Part shown: positions 1 to 7,396 of the stretch, piece by piece
Layout of the letters: every line of letters starts with the position of its first letter
Position numbering within the stretch: the stretch's first letter is position 1
Source of the DNA: Phycisphaeraceae bacterium
Lineage (GTDB): Bacteria; Planctomycetota; Phycisphaerae; Phycisphaerales; Phycisphaeraceae
Length of the DNA stretch: 20,044 nt
Assembly: GCA_016763955.1 (NCBI GenBank)
Contig: JAESSU010000457.1
Coordinates: forward strand, 1 to 20,044
Direction of reading: 5' to 3'
Made by a program: the position numbers and the translations under genes
Notes under the pieces: generated by a model
What the model saw: the letters and a program-made list of their open reading frames with translations, nothing else
What the model was told of the DNA's origin: nothing
The model's database searches: none

Positions 1-1
1 T

Positions 2-157
2 AAACCCAGACGTGAACCGACCCCCGGCAAACGCTTGGGTTCCAAAGGCCCTAAAGAGATTCACCAGCGGTCTATGAATACCAAACGTCTTAAATCCAAA
101 GGCAGTTTTAATCAGTCGAAAAAATCTAATCACAGAAAAGGTCGCGGGGGTCGATAG
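2..157 (+). CDS. Partial CDS: C-terminal basic tail of an unidentified protein
   Basis: An open frame enters from the left edge (first full codon at base 2) and ends at TAG 155-157, giving 51 visible residues. The tail is very basic: 18 of 51 residues are Lys or Arg, with many Gly, Ser and Asn and no hydrophobic core, ending in KGRGGR. Such tails are common on RNA-binding enzymes such as pseudouridine synthases and DEAD-box helicases, and on ribosome-associated factors, but nothing in this fragment identifies the protein. It reads in the same direction as lgt, 173 bp upstream of it. The coding claim rests on the open frame, the edge position and the coherent composition. The function is not recognised. 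Confidence 0.55.
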   Translation, partial: KPRREPTPGKRLGSKGPKEIHQRSMNTKRLKSKGSFNQSKKSNHRKGRGGR

Positions 158-260
158 TCTGTTTTATATACCCCTCGTCAATGCCTTGTCCTGTTGCTTG
201 TGTCCGTGGCATCTTGTTTTAGGACCCCAAAGGTTTTCGGCGAATTTAGCGAAGACAAAA

Positions 261-279
261 TGATATCCAATGGATATCA
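261..279. promoter_or_regulatory. Perfect 8-bp inverted repeat upstream of lgt (possible operator)
   Basis: TGATATCC (261-268) is followed by AAT and then its exact reverse complement GGATATCA (272-279). The centre lies 61 bp before the lgt start, upstream of the suggested -10 hexamer at 317-322. The size and symmetry fit a dimeric repressor or activator site, but no regulator is encoded nearby and no second copy was noticed. The function is inferred from symmetry alone. Confidence 0.35.
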
Positions 280-316
280 ATGGCAATTTATTACGCGCGT
301 TGAACCTAACTTTTAA

Positions 317-322
317 TACAAT
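317..322 (+). promoter_or_regulatory. Possible -10 element just before lgt
   Basis: TACAAT matches 5 of 6 positions of the sigma-70 -10 consensus and ends 8 nt before the lgt ATG. Transcription would start within about two bases of the start codon, leaving no room for a ribosome-binding site, and none is visible. No convincing -35 hexamer lies at the usual distance; TTGAAC at 300-305 is too close. This is weaker than the comparable sites before oppB and atpG. Confidence 0.3.
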
Positions 323-330
323 TTTTAATC

Positions 331-1323
331 ATGCTTCACACCCTTGCCGCTTACGTTCATGATATTGATCCCTATGCCATTATGCTTTGGGAAGACGGTC
401 CCATTCGCTGGTACGGTTTGTCGTACCTGCTGGGATTTTTCCTTGCCTATCTCCAACTTAAGCGTGTCGTAAAAGTCGGTCATACATCCTTACAGCCCAA
501 GGAACCTGCGGACTTCGTGATGGTGCCCGCCATTGGTTTGGTGTTAGGTGGCCGGCTGGGGTATGTGCTTTTTTATAAGCCCGCAATGCTTTGGACCTTC
601 ACATCCTCAGCACCTTTTTGGGATGTTTTAGCGATCAATAAAGGCGGGATGGCCTCACATGGGGGCATCATCGGCCTGATCCTTGCATGCTGTTATTACA
701 GCTACAAACGCAAACACAATTTTTCACACTTACTTGATCTTTGTGCAATGACTGCACCCATTGGTGTCTTCTTTGGTCGTCTTGCTAATTTTGTCAATGG
801 TGAACTTTACGGCAGACCCTGTCATCCAGACTATTTCTTTGCAGTTAAATTCCCGCAAGAAATGGAAACATGGGACACTGCCTTACTCACAGAAGTTGCC
901 AGCCAATTTCCTGCACCCCCACAAGTGATGGCGCAGGGTCTTTATTACTATGTGCATTGGTTTGTCGGACAAGTGCAGGCACATAATGCTCAAGCATTAA
1001 CCATCGCAACCAACTGGGTGACACCGCGACATCCGTCTCAAATTTATCAAGCATTACTTGAAGGGCTAGCGCTTTGGCTCATTTTGGTATTGATTGGGTA
1101 CAAGCCCCGTAAACCGTTGGTCATTGCTGGCTGGTTTTGCACGTTGTATGCAATCTTCCGGGTGATCGCAGAATTTTTCCGTGAGCCGGATTTAGGCATT
1201 GGCTTGCAACTTGGACTCTCGCGCGGCCAGTGGTTGAGCTTTGTCCTTTTTGCTTTTGGTGTGGGCATGGTGATCTTTGCAGTTCGTCGCAAAGCTCAGC
1301 CAATGGGCGGTTGGCTTAAATAG
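331..1323 (+). CDS. lgt: Prolipoprotein diacylglyceryl transferase
   Basis: Lgt transfers diacylglycerol from phosphatidylglycerol to the lipobox cysteine of prolipoproteins in the inner membrane, the first step of lipoprotein maturation. The 330-residue protein is polytopic and keeps the family signature. It has W27-Y28-G29 (equivalent to E. coli Tyr26), the HGG motif with H110 (His103), the GRLANFVNGELYG block with R150, N153, E158 and G161 (Arg143, Asn146, Glu151, Gly154), HPSQIYQ at 234-240, and R277 with E281 (Arg239, Glu243). It is somewhat longer than the E. coli enzyme (291 aa), mainly through extra sequence at about 165-230 before HPSQ. The ATG at 331 gives a normal N-terminus ahead of the first membrane segment. 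There is no Shine-Dalgarno sequence. Likely substrates in this window are the CusC-like and HEAT-repeat lipoproteins. No terminator with a T-tract follows; the structured repeat at 1352 does. Confidence 0.97.
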   Translation: MLHTLAAYVHDIDPYAIMLWEDGPIRWYGLSYLLGFFLAYLQLKRVVKVGHTSLQPKEPADFVMVPAIGLVLGGRLGYVLFYKPAMLWTFTSSAPFWDVLAINKGGMASHGGIIGLILACCYYSYKRKHNFSHLLDLCAMTAPIGVFFGRLANFVNGELYGRPCHPDYFFAVKFPQEMETWDTALLTEVASQFPAPPQVMAQGLYYYVHWFVGQVQAHNAQALTIATNWVTPRHPSQIYQALLEGLALWLILVLIGYKPRKPLVIAGWFCTLYAIFRVIAEFFREPDLGIGLQLGLSRGQWLSFVLFAFGVGMVIFAVRRKAQPMGGWLK

Positions 1324-1351
1324 AATCCAAAATCAGCAACAGGTCTTGCTG

Positions 1352-1489
1352 CTAGTGCATCCTTGCAGCTATTTTGTATTGGATCACGATCAACATCGCT
1401 ACAGGAAATAGCTGCGACACTTCCGGGGGCGTGTCGCTGATGCATCGCAAGATGCAATCCGTAACGTTTTAGCTGCAATGGTGCACTAG
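1352..1489 (+). repeat. 138-bp structured inverted-end repeat, copy 1
   Basis: This 138-bp element starts and ends with CTAG. Its ends (1352-1370 and 1471-1489) are 19-nt terminal inverted repeats that pair at 18 of 19 positions, including one G.U. Inside are hairpin GCGACAC/GTGTCGC (1414-1420 with 1431-1437) and hairpin TGCATC-GCAA-GATGCA (1441-1456), which has a GNRA-type loop. A second copy at 11875-12012 in the opposite orientation has exactly the same length, aligns without gaps and differs at about 24 positions (about 83% identity). The element starts 28 nt after the lgt stop and fills the gap between convergent lgt and oppB. It is too short to encode a transposase. It could be a MITE-like element, a REP/ERIC-like palindromic unit or a structured 3' RNA element. 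Confidence 0.85.
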
Positions 1490-1507
1490 AGCGTTATGCA
1501 AAATGCT

Positions 1508-2428
1508 CTAGGTGAGTTCAATCCTTGGATCCACCCACGCATAGGCTATATCCACCAGCAGGTTCATGAGTACCAGTAACGTTGAAAAGACTAGCACCAC
1601 GCCAAGGATCAAAAATTGATCTTTGTTGCGAACTGCCTGGACGAAGTGTTCACCAAGTCCCGGGAGATTGAAAACTTTTTCGACGACGAATGAGCCGGTC
1701 ATCGTTGCAGCAGCAGCGGGTCCCATGAAACTAAGCACGGGCAAAAATGCGATTTTCATAGCATGCTTGATTAACGTTTTACGACGTGATAATCCCTTCG
1801 CCCGGGCAGTGCGAATAAAGTCGCTTTGCATGATATCTGCAAGGCCCATGCGTGTGAGTCTTGCGATGTACGCACCGGGCATTGCGCAAAGGGTTATTGA
1901 AGGCAAGACCAGATGCTCCCAGCTTCCCCAGCCTTGGACGGGGAGCCATTTAAGCATGCCCCCAAAGACGATCATTAACGCTGATGCGGTGACAAAGGTG
2001 GGCAGACTAATGCCAATAATTGCAACGCCTAAACTGGACATATCCCAAAGTGAGCCGGGCTTAAGGGCGCTAATGAGCCCTGTCCCAACGCCTAGTATCA
2101 GTGCAAGAATCAAAGCAGAGAATCCCACCATCGCGCTCACGGGCAGGCCATCAGCGATGATTTGGTTGACGGTTTGGTCACGGTATTGCAGGCTGGGGCC
2201 AAGGTCACCTTTGGTGAGGACATTGACTGCATAGCTTTTTAGAAATGACCACGGGCTATCGAGGTTGTATTGTTTGAGCATTGCCTGAGCGATCTGTGGC
2301 GGGACTTGCCTGTCGGGATTTTCCAAGGGGTTTCCTGGGATAAGCCAAGCTAATGTGAAGGTAACCCCAAAGATCACCAGTAGGATCAATGGAAGTTGCA
2401 ACAGTCGCCATGCAATAAATCGGAGCAT
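1508..2428 (-). CDS. ABC transporter permease, DppB/OppB family (orphan)
   Basis: This is one membrane subunit of a peptide/nickel-type ABC importer (or, in some systems, exporter). The 306-residue protein has the family layout: an N-terminal membrane helix (about 8-30) followed by the conserved PGNP, a periplasmic loop, then five further hydrophobic segments. The EAA-like loop that docks on the ATPase is at 203-223 (DFIRTARAKGLSRRK). The C-terminal block runs GSFVVEKVFNLPGLGEHF (245-262) to AYAWVDPRI near the end. The partner permease (OppC), solute-binding protein and ATPases normally adjacent are all absent: divergent galM lies upstream and the structured repeat then convergent lgt lie downstream. 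Its substrate therefore cannot be inferred. There is no Shine-Dalgarno; TACAAT lies exactly 6 nt before the ATG, so the transcript may be leaderless. Confidence 0.93.
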   Translation of the reverse strand: MLRFIAWRLLQLPLILLVIFGVTFTLAWLIPGNPLENPDRQVPPQIAQAMLKQYNLDSPWSFLKSYAVNVLTKGDLGPSLQYRDQTVNQIIADGLPVSAMVGFSALILALILGVGTGLISALKPGSLWDMSSLGVAIIGISLPTFVTASALMIVFGGMLKWLPVQGWGSWEHLVLPSITLCAMPGAYIARLTRMGLADIMQSDFIRTARAKGLSRRKTLIKHAMKIAFLPVLSFMGPAAAATMTGSFVVEKVFNLPGLGEHFVQAVRNKDQFLILGVVLVFSTLLVLMNLLVDIAYAWVDPRIELT

Positions 2429-2434
2429 GGGGGT

Positions 2435-2440
2435 ATTGTA
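2435..2440 (-). promoter_or_regulatory. -10-like element directly before oppB-type permease
   Basis: Read on the minus strand, TACAAT is followed by six bases (ACCCCC) and then the ATG of the permease. This spacing puts the expected transcription start on the A of the start codon. The arrangement closely parallels atpG (TATTAT, ACCCCG, ATG). No clear -35 hexamer is seen. Confidence 0.4.
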
Positions 2441-2525
2441 AGGTTTTTTGAGTTAGATATTTTATTCTAGTGATCTAAAAAAACAGTAGCGAGACCCATC
2501 GAATGTTATTTTGACCGCTTGGGAT

Positions 2526-2554
2526 TTAGCACGATGGCACGGTCTTGTTACAAT
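2526..2554 (+). promoter_or_regulatory. Candidate sigma-70 promoter of galM
   Basis: TTAGCA (2526-2531) and TACAAT (2549-2554) are separated by 17 bp. The expected transcript would start near 2561, leaving a leader of about 19 nt that contains GGAGAG (2569-2574), spaced 5 nt from the ATG at 2580. The promoter and ribosome-binding site together argue against translation from the upstream in-frame start at 2511. Confidence 0.45.
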
Positions 2555-2579
2555 CTGTAGATTCATATGGAGAGTAATT

Positions 2580-3644
2580 ATGCCCAGGATATCTGACTTT
2601 GACAGTTTTTCTAACATCCGACTTTTTACATTGATCAACAGTAATGGGATGTCGGTGAGTATTACAAACTATGGTGGGATTATCACTAGCATCATGGCGC
2701 CAGATAAAAACGGCAAGATTGATGATGTCACCCTTGGCTACAAAAAACTTGACCGATATCTTAATGCGGTAGACAAGCCTTACTTTGGTGCAATCATTGG
2801 GCGTGTGGCGAACCGTACTGCCGATGGCAAGTTCACACTCGATGGCCATGTGTATCAACTCCAATGCAATAACAAGACGAATCATCTACATGGAGGCGTC
2901 AATGCCTTTAACAGAATTGTCTGGGATGCAGAAATGCGTAGTGGTGCTGATTTCAAAGCACTGCGCCTTTCTTATTGCAGCCCAGATATGGAAGAAGGTT
3001 ATCCGGGGAATTTGGATGTCACCGTCACCTATACACTAAGTGAATCCAATGCGTTATCTATTGAATATGAAGCATTCACTGATAAAGCCACACCCGTCAT
3101 GCTCACCAATCATGCGTACTTTAATCTCAAAGGTGAAGGCAATGGCGATGTGCTCGATCACCAAGTGATGATCGATGCAGATGAATATCTCCCCTGCACG
3201 GTTCGACAGATTCCCACCGGTCAGATCGCTTCAGTTCAAGATACGATTTTTGACTTTCGCAAGCCAAAGACAATTCGCCAAGACTGGGATGATAATCATC
3301 CGCAGTTTACGATCACCGGTGGCTATGACCATTGTTACCAGCTTAATCGTGAAGAGACGGATGAAGATGAGTTGCTTCTTGCATCGCGTGTGATCGAGCC
3401 TCAGTCCGGCCGCGTGCTGGAAGTCTACACGCAAGAACCTGCGATCCAGTTTTACACCGGCAACGCTTTGGATGGTCGGCTCTCTGGAAAAAGTGGGCAG
3501 GTCTATGGGAAAAATGCGGGATTTTGCCTTGAAACACATCACTTTCCCAATAGTCACAATACCCCCGGATTCCACGACATCATCTTACGGCCTGAAGAAA
3601 GCTATCAGACCAAGACGATCTATCAATTTGATGTGGTGAAGTAA
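2580..3644 (+). CDS. galM: Aldose 1-epimerase (mutarotase)
   Basis: This enzyme interconverts the alpha and beta anomers of hexoses such as galactose and glucose, feeding the Leloir pathway. The 354-residue product matches the usual family length. Visible signatures are N78-R79-T80, NHLHGG with H104 (substrate-binding His), TNHAYFNLKG with H178 (the catalytic acid in the family), D250 in GGYDHCYQL, and E318 in CLETHHFPNS (the catalytic base). The frame stays open upstream to 2511, but ATG 2580 is preferred. It has GGAGAG 5 nt upstream, a plausible promoter overlaps the extra 23 codons, and family homology starts after it. No signal peptide is seen from this start, so it is probably cytoplasmic. 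It is monocistronic, divergent from the permease and convergent with cusA; no other galactose genes are nearby. Confidence 0.95.
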   Translation: MPRISDFDSFSNIRLFTLINSNGMSVSITNYGGIITSIMAPDKNGKIDDVTLGYKKLDRYLNAVDKPYFGAIIGRVANRTADGKFTLDGHVYQLQCNNKTNHLHGGVNAFNRIVWDAEMRSGADFKALRLSYCSPDMEEGYPGNLDVTVTYTLSESNALSIEYEAFTDKATPVMLTNHAYFNLKGEGNGDVLDHQVMIDADEYLPCTVRQIPTGQIASVQDTIFDFRKPKTIRQDWDDNHPQFTITGGYDHCYQLNREETDEDELLLASRVIEPQSGRVLEVYTQEPAIQFYTGNALDGRLSGKSGQVYGKNAGFCLETHHFPNSHNTPGFHDIILRPEESYQTKTIYQFDVVK

Positions 3645-3653
3645 TTCTCGCCT

Positions 3654-3693
3654 AAAAAAAGCCGCAGGAATTCACGTCCGTGAATTCCCGCGG
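3654..3693 (-). terminator. Rho-independent terminator of the cus operon
   Basis: Read on the minus strand, CCGC and GGAATTCAC pair with GTGAATTCC and GCGG around a 4-nt loop. The stem is 9 bp plus 4 bp, interrupted by a single mismatch (3662-3693). It is followed by seven T residues (3660-3654). It starts 50 nt after the cusA stop codon. On the plus strand no T-tract follows, so it mainly serves cusA, although the stem also lies just after the galM stop. Confidence 0.9.
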
Positions 3694-3742
3694 GGGTATG
3701 GATGATTCAAAGCGGAAAGTCATTTCGCTAAATAATCCGGGG

Positions 3743-6700
3743 CTATAAAAGTGATTGTTTTTTGACGGTGTGTTGTTTGACCAGATAATAAATCACCGGA
3801 TATAACAGTAGTTCCATGATAAAGCTCGTACCTAGTCCGCCGATCATGGGGGCTGCAAGTCTACGCATGGTGTCTGCACCTGCGCCGCTGGCCCAAAGCA
3901 ATGGGAATAAACCGATGAACGTTGTCACCACCGTCATGGTCTTGGGACGGATTCGCTGCACTGCACCATCATGAATGGCATGCCACAAATCCGAGTGATC
4001 GTTCATGCGACCTTCTTTTTTGAAGGTATCAAAGCTGGTTTCCAAATACAGTAGCATGACTAGGCCTGTTTCTGCATCTAAACCTGCTAAAGCAATGACG
4101 CCAACCCACACGGCAAGTGAGAGGTTATAGTCAAGGAAGTAGAGCAGCCAGATGGCACCCACCAGACTAAACGGCACCGCCAGCAGCACAATCCCAACTC
4201 GCAACCAACTGTTGGTCGCCAGATACAGCAGTAGCAGAATCAAGACAGCTGCAATGGGTATGACCACCATCAACCGCTTGCGTGCTGCTTGCATGTATTC
4301 ATATTGGCCGGACCAGACAATGTTGTATCCTTGGGGCAATTGGATTTGCGAAGCGACGACCTTTTGTGCCATTTCTACATAGGTCCCCACGTCTAGCCCG
4401 GCAATGTCGACGTAGACCCATGCAGTGAGTCGAGCGTTTTCGCTCTTGATCATCGGCGGGCCCTTGCTCAGACTAATTTCTGCTAGTTGGCCCAGCGGTA
4501 TCTGTGCACCGGAGGGGGTCGCAACGAGGGTTTGCTTGAGCTTGTCGATATTATCGCGTATCTCCTGCGGGTAACGCAGATTGACCGGGTAGCGTTCGAG
4601 TCCTTCGACGGTGAACGTGATGTTCATGCCGCCGATTGCGCTCATAATCACGTCCTGCACGTCGCGGATGGATAAGGCATACCGTGCAATCAGATCACGA
4701 TTGATTCGGATATCAAAGTAGTTGCCACCCACACTTTTTTCGGCAAAGGCACTGGTGGTGTAGCTGCTTAGACTTGGGTCTGACTTCACGGCAGTGGCGG
4801 TATCTTCGGCTAATTCGGCCAGTATGGCCAAGTCCGACCCCATCACCTTGATTCCCACTGGCGTCTTGATCCCCGTCGAAAGCATGTCGATGCGCGTCTT
4901 GATGGGCATGGTCCATGCGTTGGTCAAACCCGGGAATCGGATCGCGTCATTAAGTCCCGGCACGTGAGTTCCCTCTGGAAGGTCGTAGCCGTAGATCAGG
5001 TCATCAATCGTAATGGTTTTGATACTGGGCCAGATTTTTTTCGGGAAGTAACTTAGAGAACTTGGCCAGTTGTCAAAAAATCGTTCGACGGGCTTGGTCC
5101 GCCATTTGGTTTTATCCCGATTCAGAACAATGGTGGTTTCTAGCATGCTCGGGGGGGCAGGGTCTGTTGCCGTATCAGCACGGCCTGCTTTGCCAAAGAC
5201 AGTTTGTACTTCCGGGAACTGCTTGATAATGGAGTCTGTCTGTTGCAAGATTTCACGAATCTTGCTCATGCTGACACCCGGGTCGGTCGTGGGCATGTAT
5301 AGCAGATCGCCTTCTTCTAGTGGCGGCATAAATTCACTACCCAATTGTTTGAGCGGGTAGAACGTGACGGCAATGAGCGATATCGCGCCGACAATCATTA
5401 ACCAGCGGTACTGCATGGAAAATGTAAAAAACGGATTGTATATCTTCTGGAGAAGCAGGCTGATCGGATTTTTTGCTTCGGGGTAAATCTTCTGTGGTAG
5501 TAAGATCAAGCCCGATGCGACCAACCAACCAAGACACAACCAGAGTCGATAAGCTCCTAGCGTCGGCATCGGGATCAAGGCCAACACAATCGCTGGAAAC
5601 AGAATCGTTAAAAAATACACTACGTATCGCTTTTTTTTGCTCCACTTCATTGGTAGCACGCGATCCGAAATCATATAAACCATCATCACAGGGATCGTGG
5701 TAATGGCAAGCAGTGCTGCGGAGCTCATTGCAAATGTCTTGGTGAATGCCAGAGGCTTGAACATTCTGCCTGACTGTTCACCTAAGGCGAAGATAGGCAG
5801 AAAACTGGCCGTGATGATCAGCAGACTGAAAAACAAGGTCGGGCCGACTTCCGTCGCCGCTTCACTGATCGCCTCAATCCGACTGCAAGTTTCTTGGCCC
5901 AGAGCCAGTTTTTTATCACGTTCTTCCAGATGTTTGTGCGCGTTCTCCACCATGACGATACTGCTGTCGACCATCACGCCGATGGAAATCGCAATACCAC
6001 CTAAGCTCATAATGTTGGCGTTAACACCCATGACATACATCACCAGCAACGTAGAGAGCACGCCAGTGGGAAGGACGAATGCGGCCACCAACGCGCTGCG
6101 GGCATGTAGCAGGAACAAGATGATGACAAGACCCACGACGATGACCTCTTCAGTCAGCGTGCGATAAACAGTTTCCACCGCACGTTCAATTAGGTCACTA
6201 CGGTCATAAGCAACATCCAGAGCCACACCTGCGGGCAGCCCTTGTTCCAAAGTCTGAAGTTTTTCTTTGACAAGTTCAATCGTGAGTTTTGCGTTTTCGG
6301 CGTACCGCATTAGCACAACACCACCGACTGTTTCACCTTTGCCATTCCAGTCTACAACGCCACGACGAATTTCCGAGCCGGTGCGGATTTCGGCCACATC
6401 GTTGAGATAGATTGGCTTGCCGTCTTCATTGGCCCCCAAGGCAACTTGGCGCAAATCATCAATCACCTGTTGTGTTCGTGTTTTTGAATCGGACGATTGT
6501 TCGTCGGTCAGTGACCCCAGATAACCAATCCCACGAACCATGTACTCGGTTTCGCTCATTTCAATTAAACGACCGCCGACATCAAGGTTACTATTTTTTA
6601 TTGCTGCTTTAATTTTCTTTAATGGGATATTAAGTGCCAGAAGCCTGGCAGGATCAACCACCACCTGGTACTGCTTGACGAATCCACCAATGGGGGCAAC

Positions 6701-7396
6701 TTCACTCACGCCATCGACCGATGTCAATTCGTAGCGTAGATACCAGTCTTGAAGGCTACGTAGCTCCGCCAGATCGACCTGGGACTCAACGAGCTTACTG
6801 TGACCCAACGGGCAGTCACTGCGATCTTCAAAAATACGTTCTAGCTTTAGGCGATGTAGCAGCGCATCATCCTGGGGGGCTTCATTTTGGGATGGATACC
6901 ACGTGTCGGTGACCGGATCGTGCCAGAGTCCTTGTGGATGATCAGGACAATAACGCCCTGTTTTTAAGATATATTCGTAGACCCATCCGACAGCTGTCGC
7001 ATCGGGGCCTAGTTGCGGACTGACATTTTTAGGTAACTGACTGGAAACGAAGCTAAGTTGTTCCAGAACACGGCTGCGTGCCCAGTACAGATCCGTTCCA
7101 TCTTCAAAGATGATGTAGACGAAACTGCTGCCGAACATGCTGTAGCCACGCACAACTTTGGCCTGGGGCACAGCGAGCATGGCAGTGGTTAACGGATAAG
7201 TGACTTGATCTTCAACAATACGCGGAGCTTGGCCCGGATACTCGGTGCGGATGATCACCTGTACGTCAGAGAGATCCGGAATCGCATCGACAGTAATGTG
7301 CTGTGTGGACCAGATGCCACCGGCTATGAGAAAGCCGGTCAGTAACATCACCATCATACGGTTATTGACACACCAGTGAATAAGTTTGGCAATCAT
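3743..7396 (-). CDS. cusA: CusA-type heavy-metal RND efflux pump (Cu(I)/Ag(I))
   Basis: This is the inner-membrane, proton-driven component of a tripartite metal exporter (HME family). The key membrane Asp is D477 in GVMVDSSIVMVEN (CusA D405). All three methionines that bind Cu/Ag in E. coli CusA are present: M701 (LLYM), M751 (PPSM) and M838 (RIDM). This supports monovalent Cu/Ag rather than Zn/Co/Cd. At 1217 residues it is about 170 longer than E. coli CusA. The extra length is a Cys/His-containing insert in the porter domain (about 148-208), a segment with two extra hydrophobic stretches (about 590-634), and about 38 residues between M751 and M838. The start ATG overlaps the cusB stop (ATGA), indicating translational coupling. 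It is last in the operon and is followed by a strong terminator. Confidence 0.97.
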   Translation of the reverse strand: MIAKLIHWCVNNRMMVMLLTGFLIAGGIWSTQHITVDAIPDLSDVQVIIRTEYPGQAPRIVEDQVTYPLTTAMLAVPQAKVVRGYSMFGSSFVYIIFEDGTDLYWARSRVLEQLSFVSSQLPKNVSPQLGPDATAVGWVYEYILKTGRYCPDHPQGLWHDPVTDTWYPSQNEAPQDDALLHRLKLERIFEDRSDCPLGHSKLVESQVDLAELRSLQDWYLRYELTSVDGVSEVAPIGGFVKQYQVVVDPARLLALNIPLKKIKAAIKNSNLDVGGRLIEMSETEYMVRGIGYLGSLTDEQSSDSKTRTQQVIDDLRQVALGANEDGKPIYLNDVAEIRTGSEIRRGVVDWNGKGETVGGVVLMRYAENAKLTIELVKEKLQTLEQGLPAGVALDVAYDRSDLIERAVETVYRTLTEEVIVVGLVIILFLLHARSALVAAFVLPTGVLSTLLVMYVMGVNANIMSLGGIAISIGVMVDSSIVMVENAHKHLEERDKKLALGQETCSRIEAISEAATEVGPTLFFSLLIITASFLPIFALGEQSGRMFKPLAFTKTFAMSSAALLAITTIPVMMVYMISDRVLPMKWSKKKRYVVYFLTILFPAIVLALIPMPTLGAYRLWLCLGWLVASGLILLPQKIYPEAKNPISLLLQKIYNPFFTFSMQYRWLMIVGAISLIAVTFYPLKQLGSEFMPPLEEGDLLYMPTTDPGVSMSKIREILQQTDSIIKQFPEVQTVFGKAGRADTATDPAPPSMLETTIVLNRDKTKWRTKPVERFFDNWPSSLSYFPKKIWPSIKTITIDDLIYGYDLPEGTHVPGLNDAIRFPGLTNAWTMPIKTRIDMLSTGIKTPVGIKVMGSDLAILAELAEDTATAVKSDPSLSSYTTSAFAEKSVGGNYFDIRINRDLIARYALSIRDVQDVIMSAIGGMNITFTVEGLERYPVNLRYPQEIRDNIDKLKQTLVATPSGAQIPLGQLAEISLSKGPPMIKSENARLTAWVYVDIAGLDVGTYVEMAQKVVASQIQLPQGYNIVWSGQYEYMQAARKRLMVVIPIAAVLILLLLYLATNSWLRVGIVLLAVPFSLVGAIWLLYFLDYNLSLAVWVGVIALAGLDAETGLVMLLYLETSFDTFKKEGRMNDHSDLWHAIHDGAVQRIRPKTMTVVTTFIGLFPLLWASGAGADTMRRLAAPMIGGLGTSFIMELLLYPVIYYLVKQHTVKKQSLL

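Noticed and set aside
1296..1478. A 60-residue minus-strand reading frame in repeat copy 1 that resembles one at 11886-12131 in copy 2 (both begin MQLKR in translation).
   Set aside because: The similarity is simply that of the repeat. Differences between copies fall about equally on codon positions 1, 2 and 3 (roughly 6, 6 and 7), the start is TTG with no ribosome-binding site, and the frame runs out of the repeat into lgt or the small gene.
1623..2234. A 203-codon open frame antisense to the oppB-type permease.
   Set aside because: It is a shadow of a well-conserved permease gene, has no recognisable protein features and would overlap it entirely.
2511..2579. N-terminal extension of galM by 23 codons.
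   Set aside because: A candidate promoter (2526-2554) and the GGAGAG site (2569-2574) lie within it, and family homology begins after 2580.
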